Source of the DNA: JAMBLL01 sp036985935
GTDB taxonomy: Bacteria > Actinomycetota > Acidimicrobiia > Spongiisociales > UBA5794
Length of the DNA stretch: 18,851 nt
Direction: 5' to 3'
Assembly: GCA_036985935.1 (NCBI GenBank)
Contig: BTQP01000021.1
Coordinates: 1-18,851 of the forward strand
This document shows, one piece after another, positions 1 through 7,226 of the stretch. The translations under genes and the position numbers were made by a program. Every line of letters begins with the position of its first letter. The stretch's first letter is position 1. Below the pieces are notes generated by a model. The model was not told the DNA's origin. It worked only from the letters and a program-made list of their open reading frames with translations, and did not search any database.

Positions 1-470
1 CGGCTGGGGGAGTTGCGGTCCGGACACGGGTGGGGCACTCGTACATCAAGCAGGTGATGGCGGATACGGATGCGATCTTCGGAGGCGAACATTCCGGTCA
101 TTACTACTTCAGAGACAACTTCCGCGCAGACTCAGGCATCATGGCGATGCTCGTGCTCATGCGAGTTCTTTCGGAGAAGGAGATCCCTCTTTCGGAGCTC
201 CGCAGGCCGTACGAACCGTACTCACAATCCGGTGAGATCAACTTCACCGTTCGAGATGTCGCCGCAGCCGACGTGGCTGTGGCAGATGCGTTTGAGGGTT
301 ACACGATCGACCGTCTTGACGGTCTGACCGTCGACCTGGGAGAAAGCTGGTTCAATCTCAGGCCATCGAACACTGAACCCGTGCTCCGATTGAATGTTGA
401 GGGACCGGACCCGGCACGGGTCGCGGATCTGGTCGAGCGGGTCGAATCGATCATCAAGGAGCAAACATGA
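1..470 (+). CDS. manB: phosphomannomutase/phosphoglucomutase, C-terminal part (5' end outside window)
   Basis: The reading frame is open to the left edge (first full codon at base 3), so only about the last 155 residues are present. It is a member of the alpha-D-phosphohexomutase family, which interconverts hexose 6-phosphate and 1-phosphate through a phosphoserine. The phosphoserine and metal-binding loops lie outside the window. The sugar-binding loop GGEHSGHYYF and the phosphate-binding loop RPSNTEPVLRL near the end are both intact, in the form typical of ManB-type enzymes. The stop overlaps the next start (ATGA), implying translational coupling. The mannose assignment over glucose is supported by the isomerase-like cupin two genes downstream and by similar actinobacterial gene order. 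The GTG at base 30 is internal, not a start. Confidence 0.9.
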   Translation, partial: AGGVAVRTRVGHSYIKQVMADTDAIFGGEHSGHYYFRDNFRADSGIMAMLVLMRVLSEKEIPLSELRRPYEPYSQSGEINFTVRDVAAADVAVADAFEGYTIDRLDGLTVDLGESWFNLRPSNTEPVLRLNVEGPDPARVADLVERVESIIKEQT

Positions 471-655
471 CGAACGGCGAACCCCTTGTGTCCCCTGAGC
501 TGCTTGCGATCATGCAGTGTCCGGCCTGCGCAGGCGACCTTTCCGAGCGACGCGAACCCCCAGCGCTCGTCTGTGCAGACTGTGGCCGCGCGTACCCCAT
601 CCGGGAAGGAATCCCCGTGATGCTCGTAGAGGAAGCGGAAGAAAGAAGTATGTAG
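467..655 (+). CDS. Trm112-like small zinc-binding protein
   Basis: This 62-residue protein has a CPAC pair (residues 18-21) and a CADC pair (36-39), which can bind one zinc ion. It ends in the YPIREGIPVML segment typical of the Trm112/UPF0434 family. In eukaryotes and archaea, Trm112 is an activating partner of SAM-dependent methyltransferases; the role of the bacterial short forms is unsettled. The ATG overlaps the stop of the phosphomannomutase gene by 4 bases. The stop codon sits at the very edge of a heptamer repeat array, and the last residues (ERSM) may derive from insertion of that repeat. Position between manB and a manA-like cupin resembles other actinobacterial loci. Confidence 0.82.
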   Translation: MTNGEPLVSPELLAIMQCPACAGDLSERREPPALVCADCGRAYPIREGIPVMLVEEAEERSM

Positions 656-728
656 TACTTGGTACTCGGTACTCGGATCGGGCTCCAAGTACCGAACACC
701 AAGTACCAAGTACTGAGTACCAAGTACC
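653..728 (+). repeat. heptamer repeat array with inverted arms, copy A
   Basis: The array is built of 7-bp units of the type GGTACTT/GGTACTC on the left and their complement AAGTACC/GAGTACC on the right. The left arm (656-676) and right arm (692-712) are complementary at 18 of 21 positions around a 15-base loop, so a long hairpin is possible. It begins at the Trm112 stop codon and ends just before the ribosome binding site of the cupin gene. Further copies with the same unit lie at 1141-1170 and 9186-9232. Confidence 0.85.
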
Positions 729-742
729 TTCAGGAGATAGTC

Positions 743-1090
743 ATGCAATCGAGGACCGACAAGCCGTGGGGCTACGAGCTCCTTTGGAGTGAGACGCCGC
801 ACTATGCGGCCAAGATTATCCACATCGATGCGGGGAAACGCCTGAGTTTGCAGTATCACGAGCACAAACACGAGTCGGTGCTAGTGCTTTCGGGAACCCT
901 GCTTTTGAACCTTGGCCGGGGAGCCGATGCATCTGTGACAGAGCTCGGGTCGGGCCAATCAGCCGACATACCCGCGGGTGACATCCACCGCTTCGAAGCA
1001 CCGGCCAGCGGAGATGTCGAGCTTATCGAGGTGTCCACGCCACAACTCGACGACGTCATTCGCCTTGAAGACGACTACCACCGAAGCTGA
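743..1090 (+). CDS. mannose-6-phosphate isomerase type II-like cupin
   Basis: This 115-residue single-domain cupin resembles the C-terminal isomerase domain of bifunctional ManC/type II phosphomannose isomerases. Visible family signatures are the RPWG-like start (DKPWGYELL), the GKRLSLQYHEHKHES stretch with metal-binding His residues, the PAGDIHRFEAP motif carrying the last His, and the ending ELIEVSTPQLDDVIRLEDDYHR. It probably converts mannose 6-phosphate and fructose 6-phosphate, feeding the adjacent phosphomannomutase. The frame stays open upstream through the repeat array, but the ATG at 743 is chosen because AGGAG lies 6 bases before it and homology begins there. The isomerase activity is inferred, since stand-alone cupins of this type vary in function. 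Confidence 0.8.
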   Translation: MQSRTDKPWGYELLWSETPHYAAKIIHIDAGKRLSLQYHEHKHESVLVLSGTLLLNLGRGADASVTELGSGQSADIPAGDIHRFEAPASGDVELIEVSTPQLDDVIRLEDDYHRS

Positions 1091-1140
1091 GAGTTTGCGA
1101 CCGGTGCTCGGGACCGCGGCAAGCCGAAACCCGCGCCGGT

Positions 1141-1170
1141 CCGAGTACAAGGTACCGAGTACCGGGTACC
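1141..1170 (+). repeat. heptamer repeat array, copy B
   Basis: Four consecutive 7-bp units GAGTACA, AGGTACC, GAGTACC, GGGTACC can be read from base 1143. A degenerate opposite arm (GGTGCTCGG) lies near 1112-1120, so this looks like a decayed form of the inverted array at 653-728. It sits in the 150-base gap between the cupin gene and ahcY. The rest of that gap shows no clear gene or riboswitch. Confidence 0.7.
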
Positions 1171-1240
1171 TCAAGCTGACCGATGTGACCCTAGGCTTGC
1201 GCACATCAGAGAATCGAATGATGTACATCTGGAGGATCCG

Positions 1241-2488
1241 ATGGACTATGACATCGCAGACTTTTCGCTCAAGGACAAGGGTCACCTTCGCATAGAGTGG
1301 GCCGCAAGGCGTATGCCTGTCCTTGCAGCGATCCGTGAGCGGTTCGAAGCCGAGCAGCCACTCGCTGGCTACCGCATTGCGGCCTGCATGCACGTCACAA
1401 CGGAAACCGCGAACCTGATGCTGACCTTGGTCGCCGGCGGCGCCAAGGTCGCATTGTCTGCGTCGAATCCTCTGTCGACCCAGGACGACGTTGCGGCCGC
1501 GCTCGTCGATGCTGGAATCCCGACGTACGCGGTACGCGGTGAGAGTTCCGAAAAGTTCTACGAACACATCGACGCGATTCTCGATACCGAGCCACACATT
1601 GTCTTTGACGACGGCGCTGATACAACCACCGTCCTACACACGGACCGCGTCGACCAAGCGATCCTCGGTGGAATGGAGGAGACCACGACAGGCGTTATCC
1701 GGCTCAAGGCGATGGCTGACGAGGGCGTGCTCCGCTACCCGATCGTTGCGGTGAACGACTCGGATACGAAACACCTCTTTGACAACAGACACGGCACGGG
1801 CCAATCGAGCCTCGACGGAATCTTGCGTGCCACGAACATTCTGTACGCCGGCCGTCGGGTGGTCATCGCCGGCTACGGCGACTGCGGGTGGGGGATCGCA
1901 ACCAGAGCGAAAGGCATGGGTGCAGACACGATCGTCGTCGAGACCGATCCGATTCGCGCTGTCGCCGCTGCAATGGAGGGTCACCGCGTCATGACCGCAG
2001 AGGATGCGGCCGCCGAAGGCGATGTGTTCATCACGGCGACTGGCAATATCCACGTATTCCGTGCCGAGCATTTCGCGCGGATGCCCGACGGCGCCATTCT
2101 CGCCAACGCCGGCCACTTCGATGTCGAGCTCGACCTCGTAGCGCTCGACGAGATGGCGGTCTCACGGCGGGTAATTCGAGACAACCTCGAGGAGTATGTG
2201 ATGCCCGACGGGCGGGCGATTCTCGTTATCGCCGAGGGTCGGCTTGTCAACCTCGGCGCTGCGGAGGGACATCCGGCTGACGTGATGGATATGTCGTTTG
2301 CGGATCAGGCACTCGCGGCTGAATGGATCATTCAGACAGCCGGCGAGCTGGAAGCAAAGGTGTATACGCTCCCCGACTATCTCGACCGCGAGGTAGCCCG
2401 GCTCAAACTGGAAGCCCTCGGTGGTGGCCTTGAGATCCTCTCGGACGAGCAGGTCGAATACCTCTCGTCGTGGCAGCACGGAACGTGA
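1241..2488 (+). CDS. ahcY: adenosylhomocysteinase (S-adenosylhomocysteine hydrolase)
   Basis: This 415-residue NAD-dependent enzyme splits S-adenosylhomocysteine into adenosine and homocysteine, removing the product inhibitor of methyltransferases. Diagnostic stretches are the N-terminal GYRIAACMHVTTETANL, the VNDSDTKHLFDNRHGTGQSS region with substrate and catalytic residues, and the NAD-binding glycine loop GYGDCGWG (residues 211-218). The length and the ending SSWQHGT fit the short form known from archaea and Thermotoga. The longer KPDHYRY-ending form is not seen here. An ideal GGAGG stands 6 bases before the ATG. In M. tuberculosis sahH is also near manB and upstream of comF-hpf-secA1, so the position looks ancestral. 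Confidence 0.95.
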   Translation: MDYDIADFSLKDKGHLRIEWAARRMPVLAAIRERFEAEQPLAGYRIAACMHVTTETANLMLTLVAGGAKVALSASNPLSTQDDVAAALVDAGIPTYAVRGESSEKFYEHIDAILDTEPHIVFDDGADTTTVLHTDRVDQAILGGMEETTTGVIRLKAMADEGVLRYPIVAVNDSDTKHLFDNRHGTGQSSLDGILRATNILYAGRRVVIAGYGDCGWGIATRAKGMGADTIVVETDPIRAVAAAMEGHRVMTAEDAAAEGDVFITATGNIHVFRAEHFARMPDGAILANAGHFDVELDLVALDEMAVSRRVIRDNLEEYVMPDGRAILVIAEGRLVNLGAAEGHPADVMDMSFADQALAAEWIIQTAGELEAKVYTLPDYLDREVARLKLEALGGGLEILSDEQVEYLSSWQHGT

Positions 2489-2521
2489 GGCAGAAGAGGG
2501 TACGTTCGGCTAACGCCTCAC
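2485..2521 (+). terminator. possible weak hairpin after ahcY
   Basis: GTGAGGC (2485-2491, containing the ahcY stop) is the exact inverse of GCCTCAC (2515-2521), separated by 23 bases. The run TTTC follows. The stem is only 7 bp and the loop is large, so this is a weak terminator at best. It may act together with the neighbouring hairpin at 2526-2540, which has a T-rich stretch 10 bases later. Confidence 0.3.
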
Positions 2522-2525
2522 TTTC

Positions 2526-2546
2526 GGTAGACCGTCTACCGTCTAC
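2526..2546 (+). repeat. second-type heptamer palindrome (GGTAGAC/GTCTACC)
   Basis: GGTAGAC (2526-2532) and GTCTACC (2534-2540) form a perfect inverted pair around one base. ACCGTCT is repeated in tandem at 2531 and 2538. The design, 7-bp units in tandem and inverted in a gap between genes, matches the GGTACTT arrays, but the unit differs. The following TTCCTTTTTCTG could let it act as a terminator between ahcY and comF. Confidence 0.55.
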
Positions 2547-2572
2547 TTCCTTTTTCTGTCACCCCGACGACA

Positions 2573-2578
2573 TACGCT
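2573..2578 (+). promoter_or_regulatory. putative -10 element of comF (leaderless start)
   Basis: TACGCT ends 6 bases before the comF ATG at 2585, which would place the transcription start on the A of the start codon. No Shine-Dalgarno sequence and no convincing -35 element are visible. The same arrangement is found at prfB, smpB, hxlR and the hydrolase gene. Confidence 0.45.
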
Positions 2579-2584
2579 TGTCTC

Positions 2585-3307
2585 ATGTTGTGTATCGCCT
2601 GTGCGAAACCGGGATGGCCGTTGTGTGAGGCGTGTCAACGCGGTCTGAAAACGACCCACGATCGCTCACTCGGAGGCGTGCCCGTCGGAGTCCCATTCGC
2701 GCATACGGCGACGGCTGCGCGACTGGTTCACAACCTCAAGTACAAACGAAATCTCACGGCCGGACGGTTCCTGGCAGCGGCCATGGCTTCGAGGCTTCCT
2801 GTAGGTGTTACGGCCCTGGTCCCCGTTCGGAGATCTCTGAGTCGCCGCATCGCGTATGGCATCGATCAGGCGAACTTTCTTGCGAACGCAGTTGGAACCC
2901 TGGTGGGGGTTCCCGTCATCGATGCGGTCAGTCCACCGCTGTGGTGGCGACGCCGTGCAGGCGCTCCCCTGGAAGAGAGAACCGCGATCGCGTTTCGTGC
3001 GAGGCAGGCTGTGCCGCGTGGTGCGGTCCTGGTCGACGACGTTCTCACGACAGGCGCGACCGTGCTGTCGGCTGCTGAGGCTCTCGCTCCCGTGAGGTTG
3101 TCGGTTCTCGTAGCAACCGCAGCAGGTAGGATGGATTCAGGAGCCCGAGAGGTCCCGAACCGGGGAGGTGACGTGGCGAAGAATCGTCGAGCGACCGAAA
3201 CACGGTCCCCAGTCGTTTTGTCATGTCTCCCCGAGCAATCCTTCGAACGTGTGGTCGGTTTCAGCGCGCCCGTGTTCGAATCCGCATATAGAGAGGAGCA
3301 CGGGTGA
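2585..3307 (+). CDS. comF: ComF-family phosphoribosyltransferase
   Basis: ComF proteins are linked to DNA uptake in transformable bacteria, though many carriers, including actinobacteria, are not known to be competent. The N-terminus has a four-cysteine zinc site (C3, C6, C14, C17). The segment YGIDQANFLA (91-100) matches the family's conserved region, and VLVDDVLTTGAT (148-159) is the PRPP-binding motif. The family homology stops near residue 181. The last 59 residues (182-240) are polar and low in recognisable structure, and may be intergenic DNA that happens to lack stops. The stop overlaps the hpf start (GTGA). ComF next to hpf and secA is a recurrent actinobacterial order. Confidence 0.87.
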   Translation: MLCIACAKPGWPLCEACQRGLKTTHDRSLGGVPVGVPFAHTATAARLVHNLKYKRNLTAGRFLAAAMASRLPVGVTALVPVRRSLSRRIAYGIDQANFLANAVGTLVGVPVIDAVSPPLWWRRRAGAPLEERTAIAFRARQAVPRGAVLVDDVLTTGATVLSAAEALAPVRLSVLVATAAGRMDSGAREVPNRGGDVAKNRRATETRSPVVLSCLPEQSFERVVGFSAPVFESAYREEHG

Positions 3308-3849
3308 CCGTTCGCATCCACGGCAGGAACATGGCTGTGTCGGAGTCGATCAAGGAAATCGCAGAGAGTCAGGTGCGGCATGCTGCACGGATTTTCGACG
3401 ATGGTGCCAGTGTCGATGTTGAATTCACGGAGAAACAGAACCCGCGACTTTCCGATGAGCGGTATCGCGTCGAGATCACTTCGAGTGCAGCCGGGCACAT
3501 CGTTCGCATCGAAGCCGAGGCCCCCGAACCCCGGTCGGCCCTCGACCGCGCTACCGACAAGTACGAGCGACAATTGCGAAGGCTCAAGGAGCGGTTGATC
3601 CAGCGAAATCGAGTTGGCAACAAAGGTCTCAACCAGACCAACGGACAATCCGATGAAGAAGAAGACCGTGGCGCTGGAATCGTCCGAACGAAGAGGTTCG
3701 CGATGAAACCGATGACCGCTGAGGAAGCTGCTTTGCAGATGGAGATGCTCGGACACGAGTTCTTCTTCTTCCTCAACGCTGATTCGGACCAGCATTGTGT
3801 GGTGTATAACCGGCGTGACGGCAACGTAGGACTGATCGAACCGGAGTGA
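3304..3849 (+). CDS. hpf: long-form ribosome hibernation promoting factor
   Basis: This 181-residue protein has the N-terminal S30AE domain (roughly residues 1-100), which occupies the mRNA/tRNA channel of the 30S subunit. A charged linker follows, then the C-terminal dimerisation domain (from about VRTKRFAMKPMTAEEAALQM, 124-143, to the end) that joins two 70S ribosomes into inactive 100S particles. The C-terminal motif HEFFFFLNADSDQHCVVYNRRDGNVGLI is typical, so this is the long form rather than short HPF/YfiA. The start is GTG at 3304 with GAGGAG about 5 bases upstream, overlapping the comF stop. The response regulator gene follows after 12 bases, probably in the same transcript. Confidence 0.92.
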   Translation: MTVRIHGRNMAVSESIKEIAESQVRHAARIFDDGASVDVEFTEKQNPRLSDERYRVEITSSAAGHIVRIEAEAPEPRSALDRATDKYERQLRRLKERLIQRNRVGNKGLNQTNGQSDEEEDRGAGIVRTKRFAMKPMTAEEAALQMEMLGHEFFFFLNADSDQHCVVYNRRDGNVGLIEPE

Positions 3850-3861
3850 GCCGGAGCAGAA

Positions 3862-4512
3862 ATGAAAAGATTGCTTGTCGTTGACGATGTGCCGCTGTTC
3901 CGTTCTGGACTGACGGCAGCCCTCAAAGGAGCCGGGTATACCGTTGTTGGTGAAGCTCCCAACGGCGAATCCGCCGTAGCGTTTGCTGAAACCGAACAAC
4001 CAGATATCGTCTTGCTTGACCTCTTGATGCCCGGTATGTCGGGAATCGACGTCCTCGAGAAAATCGCAGCGGTCGCCCCGAACGCTGCGGTCGTGCTTCT
4101 CACCGGATCCGAGTCTGAAGAAGACATGGTCGCTGCGATCCGCGGAGGCGCCAGGGGTTACATCCTCAAGGACATGCCGTTCGACCAGCTCGTCGAATCG
4201 ATCAACAACATAGCCGAGGGTGGGGCAGCGATCTCGCCTGGCATGGCAGGGAAACTCTTCGATGTCACCCGCCAGCTTCTCCGTCATCAAGAACTCGTCG
4301 GAGCGAGAAAACCGTCGCTGACGGGTCGCGAGATCGAAGTGCTCGGCCTGGTGGCAGACGGCCGGACCAGCAGGCAGATCGGTGACATTCTCTTCATCTC
4401 GGAAAACACAGTCAAGAACCACATCCGCAACATCCTCGACAAACTCGGTATGCACTCTCGCAACGAGGCCGTGCTGTACGCCGTGAGAGAGAATCTGATC
4501 ACACTGCGCTGA
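3862..4512 (+). CDS. NarL/LuxR-type response regulator
   Basis: A two-domain regulator of 216 residues. The receiver domain (1-120) has the acidic pair D8/D9, the phosphoacceptor D53 (LLDLLMPG), T81 and K103, all intact. The C-terminal LuxR helix-turn-helix covers roughly 148-212 (LTGREIEVLGLVADGRTSRQIG, then NTVKNHIRNILDKLGMHSR). It should bind DNA as a dimer upon phosphorylation. No histidine kinase gene is present in the window, so it is an orphan here. GGAG stands about 5 bases before the ATG, and the gene closely follows hpf. Its location between hpf and secA might mean regulation in step with growth state, but no target can be read from the sequence. Confidence 0.92.
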   Translation: MKRLLVVDDVPLFRSGLTAALKGAGYTVVGEAPNGESAVAFAETEQPDIVLLDLLMPGMSGIDVLEKIAAVAPNAAVVLLTGSESEEDMVAAIRGGARGYILKDMPFDQLVESINNIAEGGAAISPGMAGKLFDVTRQLLRHQELVGARKPSLTGREIEVLGLVADGRTSRQIGDILFISENTVKNHIRNILDKLGMHSRNEAVLYAVRENLITLR

Positions 4513-4559
4513 TTGGCGAGTCGATTGCTGAAGGTGTTCGGGAATACCGGTTAGCCCCG

Positions 4560-4565
4560 TAACAT
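4560..4565 (+). promoter_or_regulatory. putative -10 element of secA
   Basis: TAACAT ends 9 bases before the secA ATG. There is no Shine-Dalgarno sequence in the 62-base gap, and a start about 7 bases after the hexamer would leave almost no leader. No clear -35 match is seen. SecA could also be read from the upstream hpf-regulator transcript. Confidence 0.35.
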
Positions 4566-4574
4566 TGAAGAACC

Positions 4575-7226
4575 ATGTCAATTTTCAACAAGATGCTTCG
4601 CGTAGGCGAGGGCAAGAGACTCCGGGAACTCGAACACGTCGTGGAGCTCGTCAACGCTCTCGAAGACGAGGTATCTGCTCTCTCGGATGAAGACCTGAAA
4701 GCCAGAACTTCCTGGTTGCAGGATCGCGTGAAGAACGGCGAATCCCTCGACGACATAGAGGCAGAGGCGTACGCAACGGTGCGAGAAGGCGCGAAACGCG
4801 TGCTCGGGCAGCGACCGTACGACGTCCAGATAATCGGGGCAGCAACGCTTCACCGCGGCATGATCGCCGAGATGAAAACGGGTGAGGGGAAAACACTTGT
4901 CGGCACGATGCCGGCGTACTTGAACGCACTCGGCGGTGAGGGTGTTCACATCGTCACGGTGAACGACTATCTCGCAAGTCGCGACGCCGAGTGGATGGGA
5001 AGTGTCCACCGATTTCTTGGCCTCGAAGTGGGTCTCATCCAGGCGTGGATGACCCCCGAGGAGCGACGCCCGGCCTACGCCGCCGATATCACGCACGGTA
5101 CGAACAATGAATTCGGCTTCGACTACCTGCGTGACAACATGACCATGAACCCGGAACACATGGTGCAACGGGGACACGCTTTCGCGATCGTTGACGAGGT
5201 CGACTCGATCCTCATCGATGAAGCACGAACGCCACTGATCATCTCCGGGCGCGTGGGAGAAACGGGCAAGTGGTACACAGAGTTCGCTCGCATCGCGTCG
5301 CGGCTCAGAGACGTAGACGACTACGAAGTTGACGAAAAGAAGCGACAGGTCGTTACGACCGAGGACGGTGTGACCCGTGTCGAGGGCATGCTCTCGGTCG
5401 AGAACCTCTACGACCACGCAAATATCGACTTCATCCATCACCTCGATGTGGCCTTGAAGGCGAAAACCCTCTATCAGAAAGACGTCGACTATCTCGTTCG
5501 CAACGGCCAGGTCATGATCGTCGACGAGTTCACGGGTCGCGTGCTCGAAGGTCGCCGGTATTCCGAGGGACTCCACCAGGCGATCGAAGCCAAGGAATCC
5601 GTTGCGATCAAAGAAGAGAACCAGACCCTTGCGACGATCACCCTTCAGAACTATTTCAGGATGTACGAGAAGTTGTCGGGGATGACCGGAACCGCGATCA
5701 CCGAAGAAGGCGAGTTCGTGGAGATCTACGGACTCCAGGTCATCGTGATTCCTACCAACAGGCCTCTTGCACGGCTTGACCAGGCCGATCTCGTCTACGT
5801 TGACGAAGATCACAAATTCGCTGCCGTTGCTGACGACATCGAGGAACGACACAAGAACGACCAGCCGGTTCTGGTTGGAACGGTCTCGATCGAAAAATCT
5901 GAGCGGCTTGCCGCGACACTCCAACGTCGTGGGATCACATTCGAGGTGCTGAACGCAAAACAGCATGAGCGGGAGGCGCACGTGATCGCGCAGGCCGGAA
6001 CGCCGGGTGCGATCACGGTAGCAACGAACATGGCAGGTCGTGGAGTCGACATCGCGCTCGGTGGAAATCCCGAGGAACTCGCCAAGGCCGAGATGCGCAA
6101 ACGCGATCTGTCGCCGGACGATCCCGAGTACGTTTCTTCCTTTGAAGAAGCTCTGGCTCGATACGAGTCTGAAACGTCGCGGGACAGACAGAGGGTGCTC
6201 GATGCTGGTGGGCTGTACGTCCTTGGCACCGAGCGTCACGAATCGCGACGCATCGACAACCAGCTTCGTGGTCGGTCCGGGCGCCAGGGCGATCCAGGCG
6301 AAAGCCGTTTCTACCTCTCACTCCAGGATGACCTCATGCGGCGGTTCGCCAACGAACGTGTTGCATCGATCATGAGCAGGCTCAAGATTCCGCCGGATGT
6401 TCCCATCGAGGCGAAGATGGTGAGCAAGTCGATCGAACGTGCGCAGAACCAGGTTGAGGATCAGAACTTCGAGATTCGCAAGAATGTCCTGAAGTACGAC
6501 GAAGTCATGAACACCCAGCGCACGATCGTTTACAGGTGGCGGAACCAGATACTGCACGGCGACGACACTGCGGCGTTGCTTTCCGAGTGGCGGGACGAGG
6601 TCATCGACAGCATCGTCGAGGAAGTGTTCGGCGGCGTCGATCCGTTCGACTGGGATTGGGATGAGCTCATTGCCCGGATGTCTGAGATCTATCCCACGAC
6701 ACTCAGCCGAGTCTCGTTCGAGGACGCTGCCAACGCGACGGTTGACGAGGTGGCTGACGCCTTCGTCGACGATGCGCAGACGGTCTACGAAGGGCGTGAG
6801 GAAGCTCTCACCGAGCCTGTCATACGGTCACTTGAACGAACCGTTGTGCTTTCGGTGATCGACAACAAATGGCGTGAGCACCTCGCGGAGATGGACTACC
6901 TGCGGTCGGGAATCGGCTTGCGCGCGATGGGTCAACGAGATCCGTTGGTCGAGTACCAGCGCGAAGGTTTTCTGTACTTCGAAGGGCTCGTCGATGCCAC
7001 GAAGGCCGACTCGATACGGTACATGTTCCATGTGGAGGTAGCACATCGCCATGAGGAGGCCCCTGCGGACGTGTCTACGTCAAGTGCGAAGGGCGATGGC
7101 ACGACCCAGCGTCAGGTCCAGCGCACAGGTGACAAGATCGGACGTAACGACGCGTGTCCGTGTGGATCCGGCAAGAAGTACAAACGCTGTCACGGTGCGC
7201 CAGGGTCCGAACCGCTGCCGGCCTAG
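4575..7226 (+). CDS. secA: preprotein translocase ATPase SecA
   Basis: An 883-residue motor that drives unfolded secretory proteins through SecYEG. The N-terminus MSIFNKMLRVGEGKRLREL is typical. The Walker A loop MKTGEGKTLVG is at about 100-110, the Walker B/DEAD-like DEVDSILIDEARTPLIISG starts at about 207, and the second nucleotide-binding fold has GTVSIEKSE and TNMAGRGVDIALGGNP. The arginine-rich QLRGRSGRQGDPG motif is intact, as are the scaffold and wing regions. The tail GRNDACPCGSGKKYKRCHG (from about 856) is the SEC-C zinc domain that contacts SecB or ribosomes. Length is close to E. coli SecA (901). It corresponds to the essential SecA1, given its position after comF-hpf. The stop overlaps the stop of the opposite-strand hydrolase. 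Confidence 0.98.
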   Translation: MSIFNKMLRVGEGKRLRELEHVVELVNALEDEVSALSDEDLKARTSWLQDRVKNGESLDDIEAEAYATVREGAKRVLGQRPYDVQIIGAATLHRGMIAEMKTGEGKTLVGTMPAYLNALGGEGVHIVTVNDYLASRDAEWMGSVHRFLGLEVGLIQAWMTPEERRPAYAADITHGTNNEFGFDYLRDNMTMNPEHMVQRGHAFAIVDEVDSILIDEARTPLIISGRVGETGKWYTEFARIASRLRDVDDYEVDEKKRQVVTTEDGVTRVEGMLSVENLYDHANIDFIHHLDVALKAKTLYQKDVDYLVRNGQVMIVDEFTGRVLEGRRYSEGLHQAIEAKESVAIKEENQTLATITLQNYFRMYEKLSGMTGTAITEEGEFVEIYGLQVIVIPTNRPLARLDQADLVYVDEDHKFAAVADDIEERHKNDQPVLVGTVSIEKSERLAATLQRRGITFEVLNAKQHEREAHVIAQAGTPGAITVATNMAGRGVDIALGGNPEELAKAEMRKRDLSPDDPEYVSSFEEALARYESETSRDRQRVLDAGGLYVLGTERHESRRIDNQLRGRSGRQGDPGESRFYLSLQDDLMRRFANERVASIMSRLKIPPDVPIEAKMVSKSIERAQNQVEDQNFEIRKNVLKYDEVMNTQRTIVYRWRNQILHGDDTAALLSEWRDEVIDSIVEEVFGGVDPFDWDWDELIARMSEIYPTTLSRVSFEDAANATVDEVADAFVDDAQTVYEGREEALTEPVIRSLERTVVLSVIDNKWREHLAEMDYLRSGIGLRAMGQRDPLVEYQREGFLYFEGLVDATKADSIRYMFHVEVAHRHEEAPADVSTSSAKGDGTTQRQVQRTGDKIGRNDACPCGSGKKYKRCHGAPGSEPLPA

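Noticed and set aside
816..824. TTATCCACA, a perfect DnaA-box consensus
   Set aside because: It is a single copy inside the cupin coding sequence (encoding IIH), with no AT-rich region or further boxes around it.
1171..1240. Possible SAH riboswitch before ahcY
   Set aside because: I looked for the conserved SAH-riboswitch core and pseudoknot partners in the leader and found no convincing match; a covariance model search would decide.
3218..3223. TTGTCA as a -35 element of an internal hpf promoter
   Set aside because: No acceptable -10 hexamer lies 16-18 bases downstream.
2866..4581. Long minus-strand open frame (571 codons) opposite comF, hpf and the response regulator
   Set aside because: It runs antisense to three well-recognised genes, its translation resembles no family, and it reflects codon bias of the plus-strand genes.
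4578..6239. 553-codon minus-strand open frame opposite secA
   Set aside because: It is a shadow of secA codon usage with no recognisable protein features.
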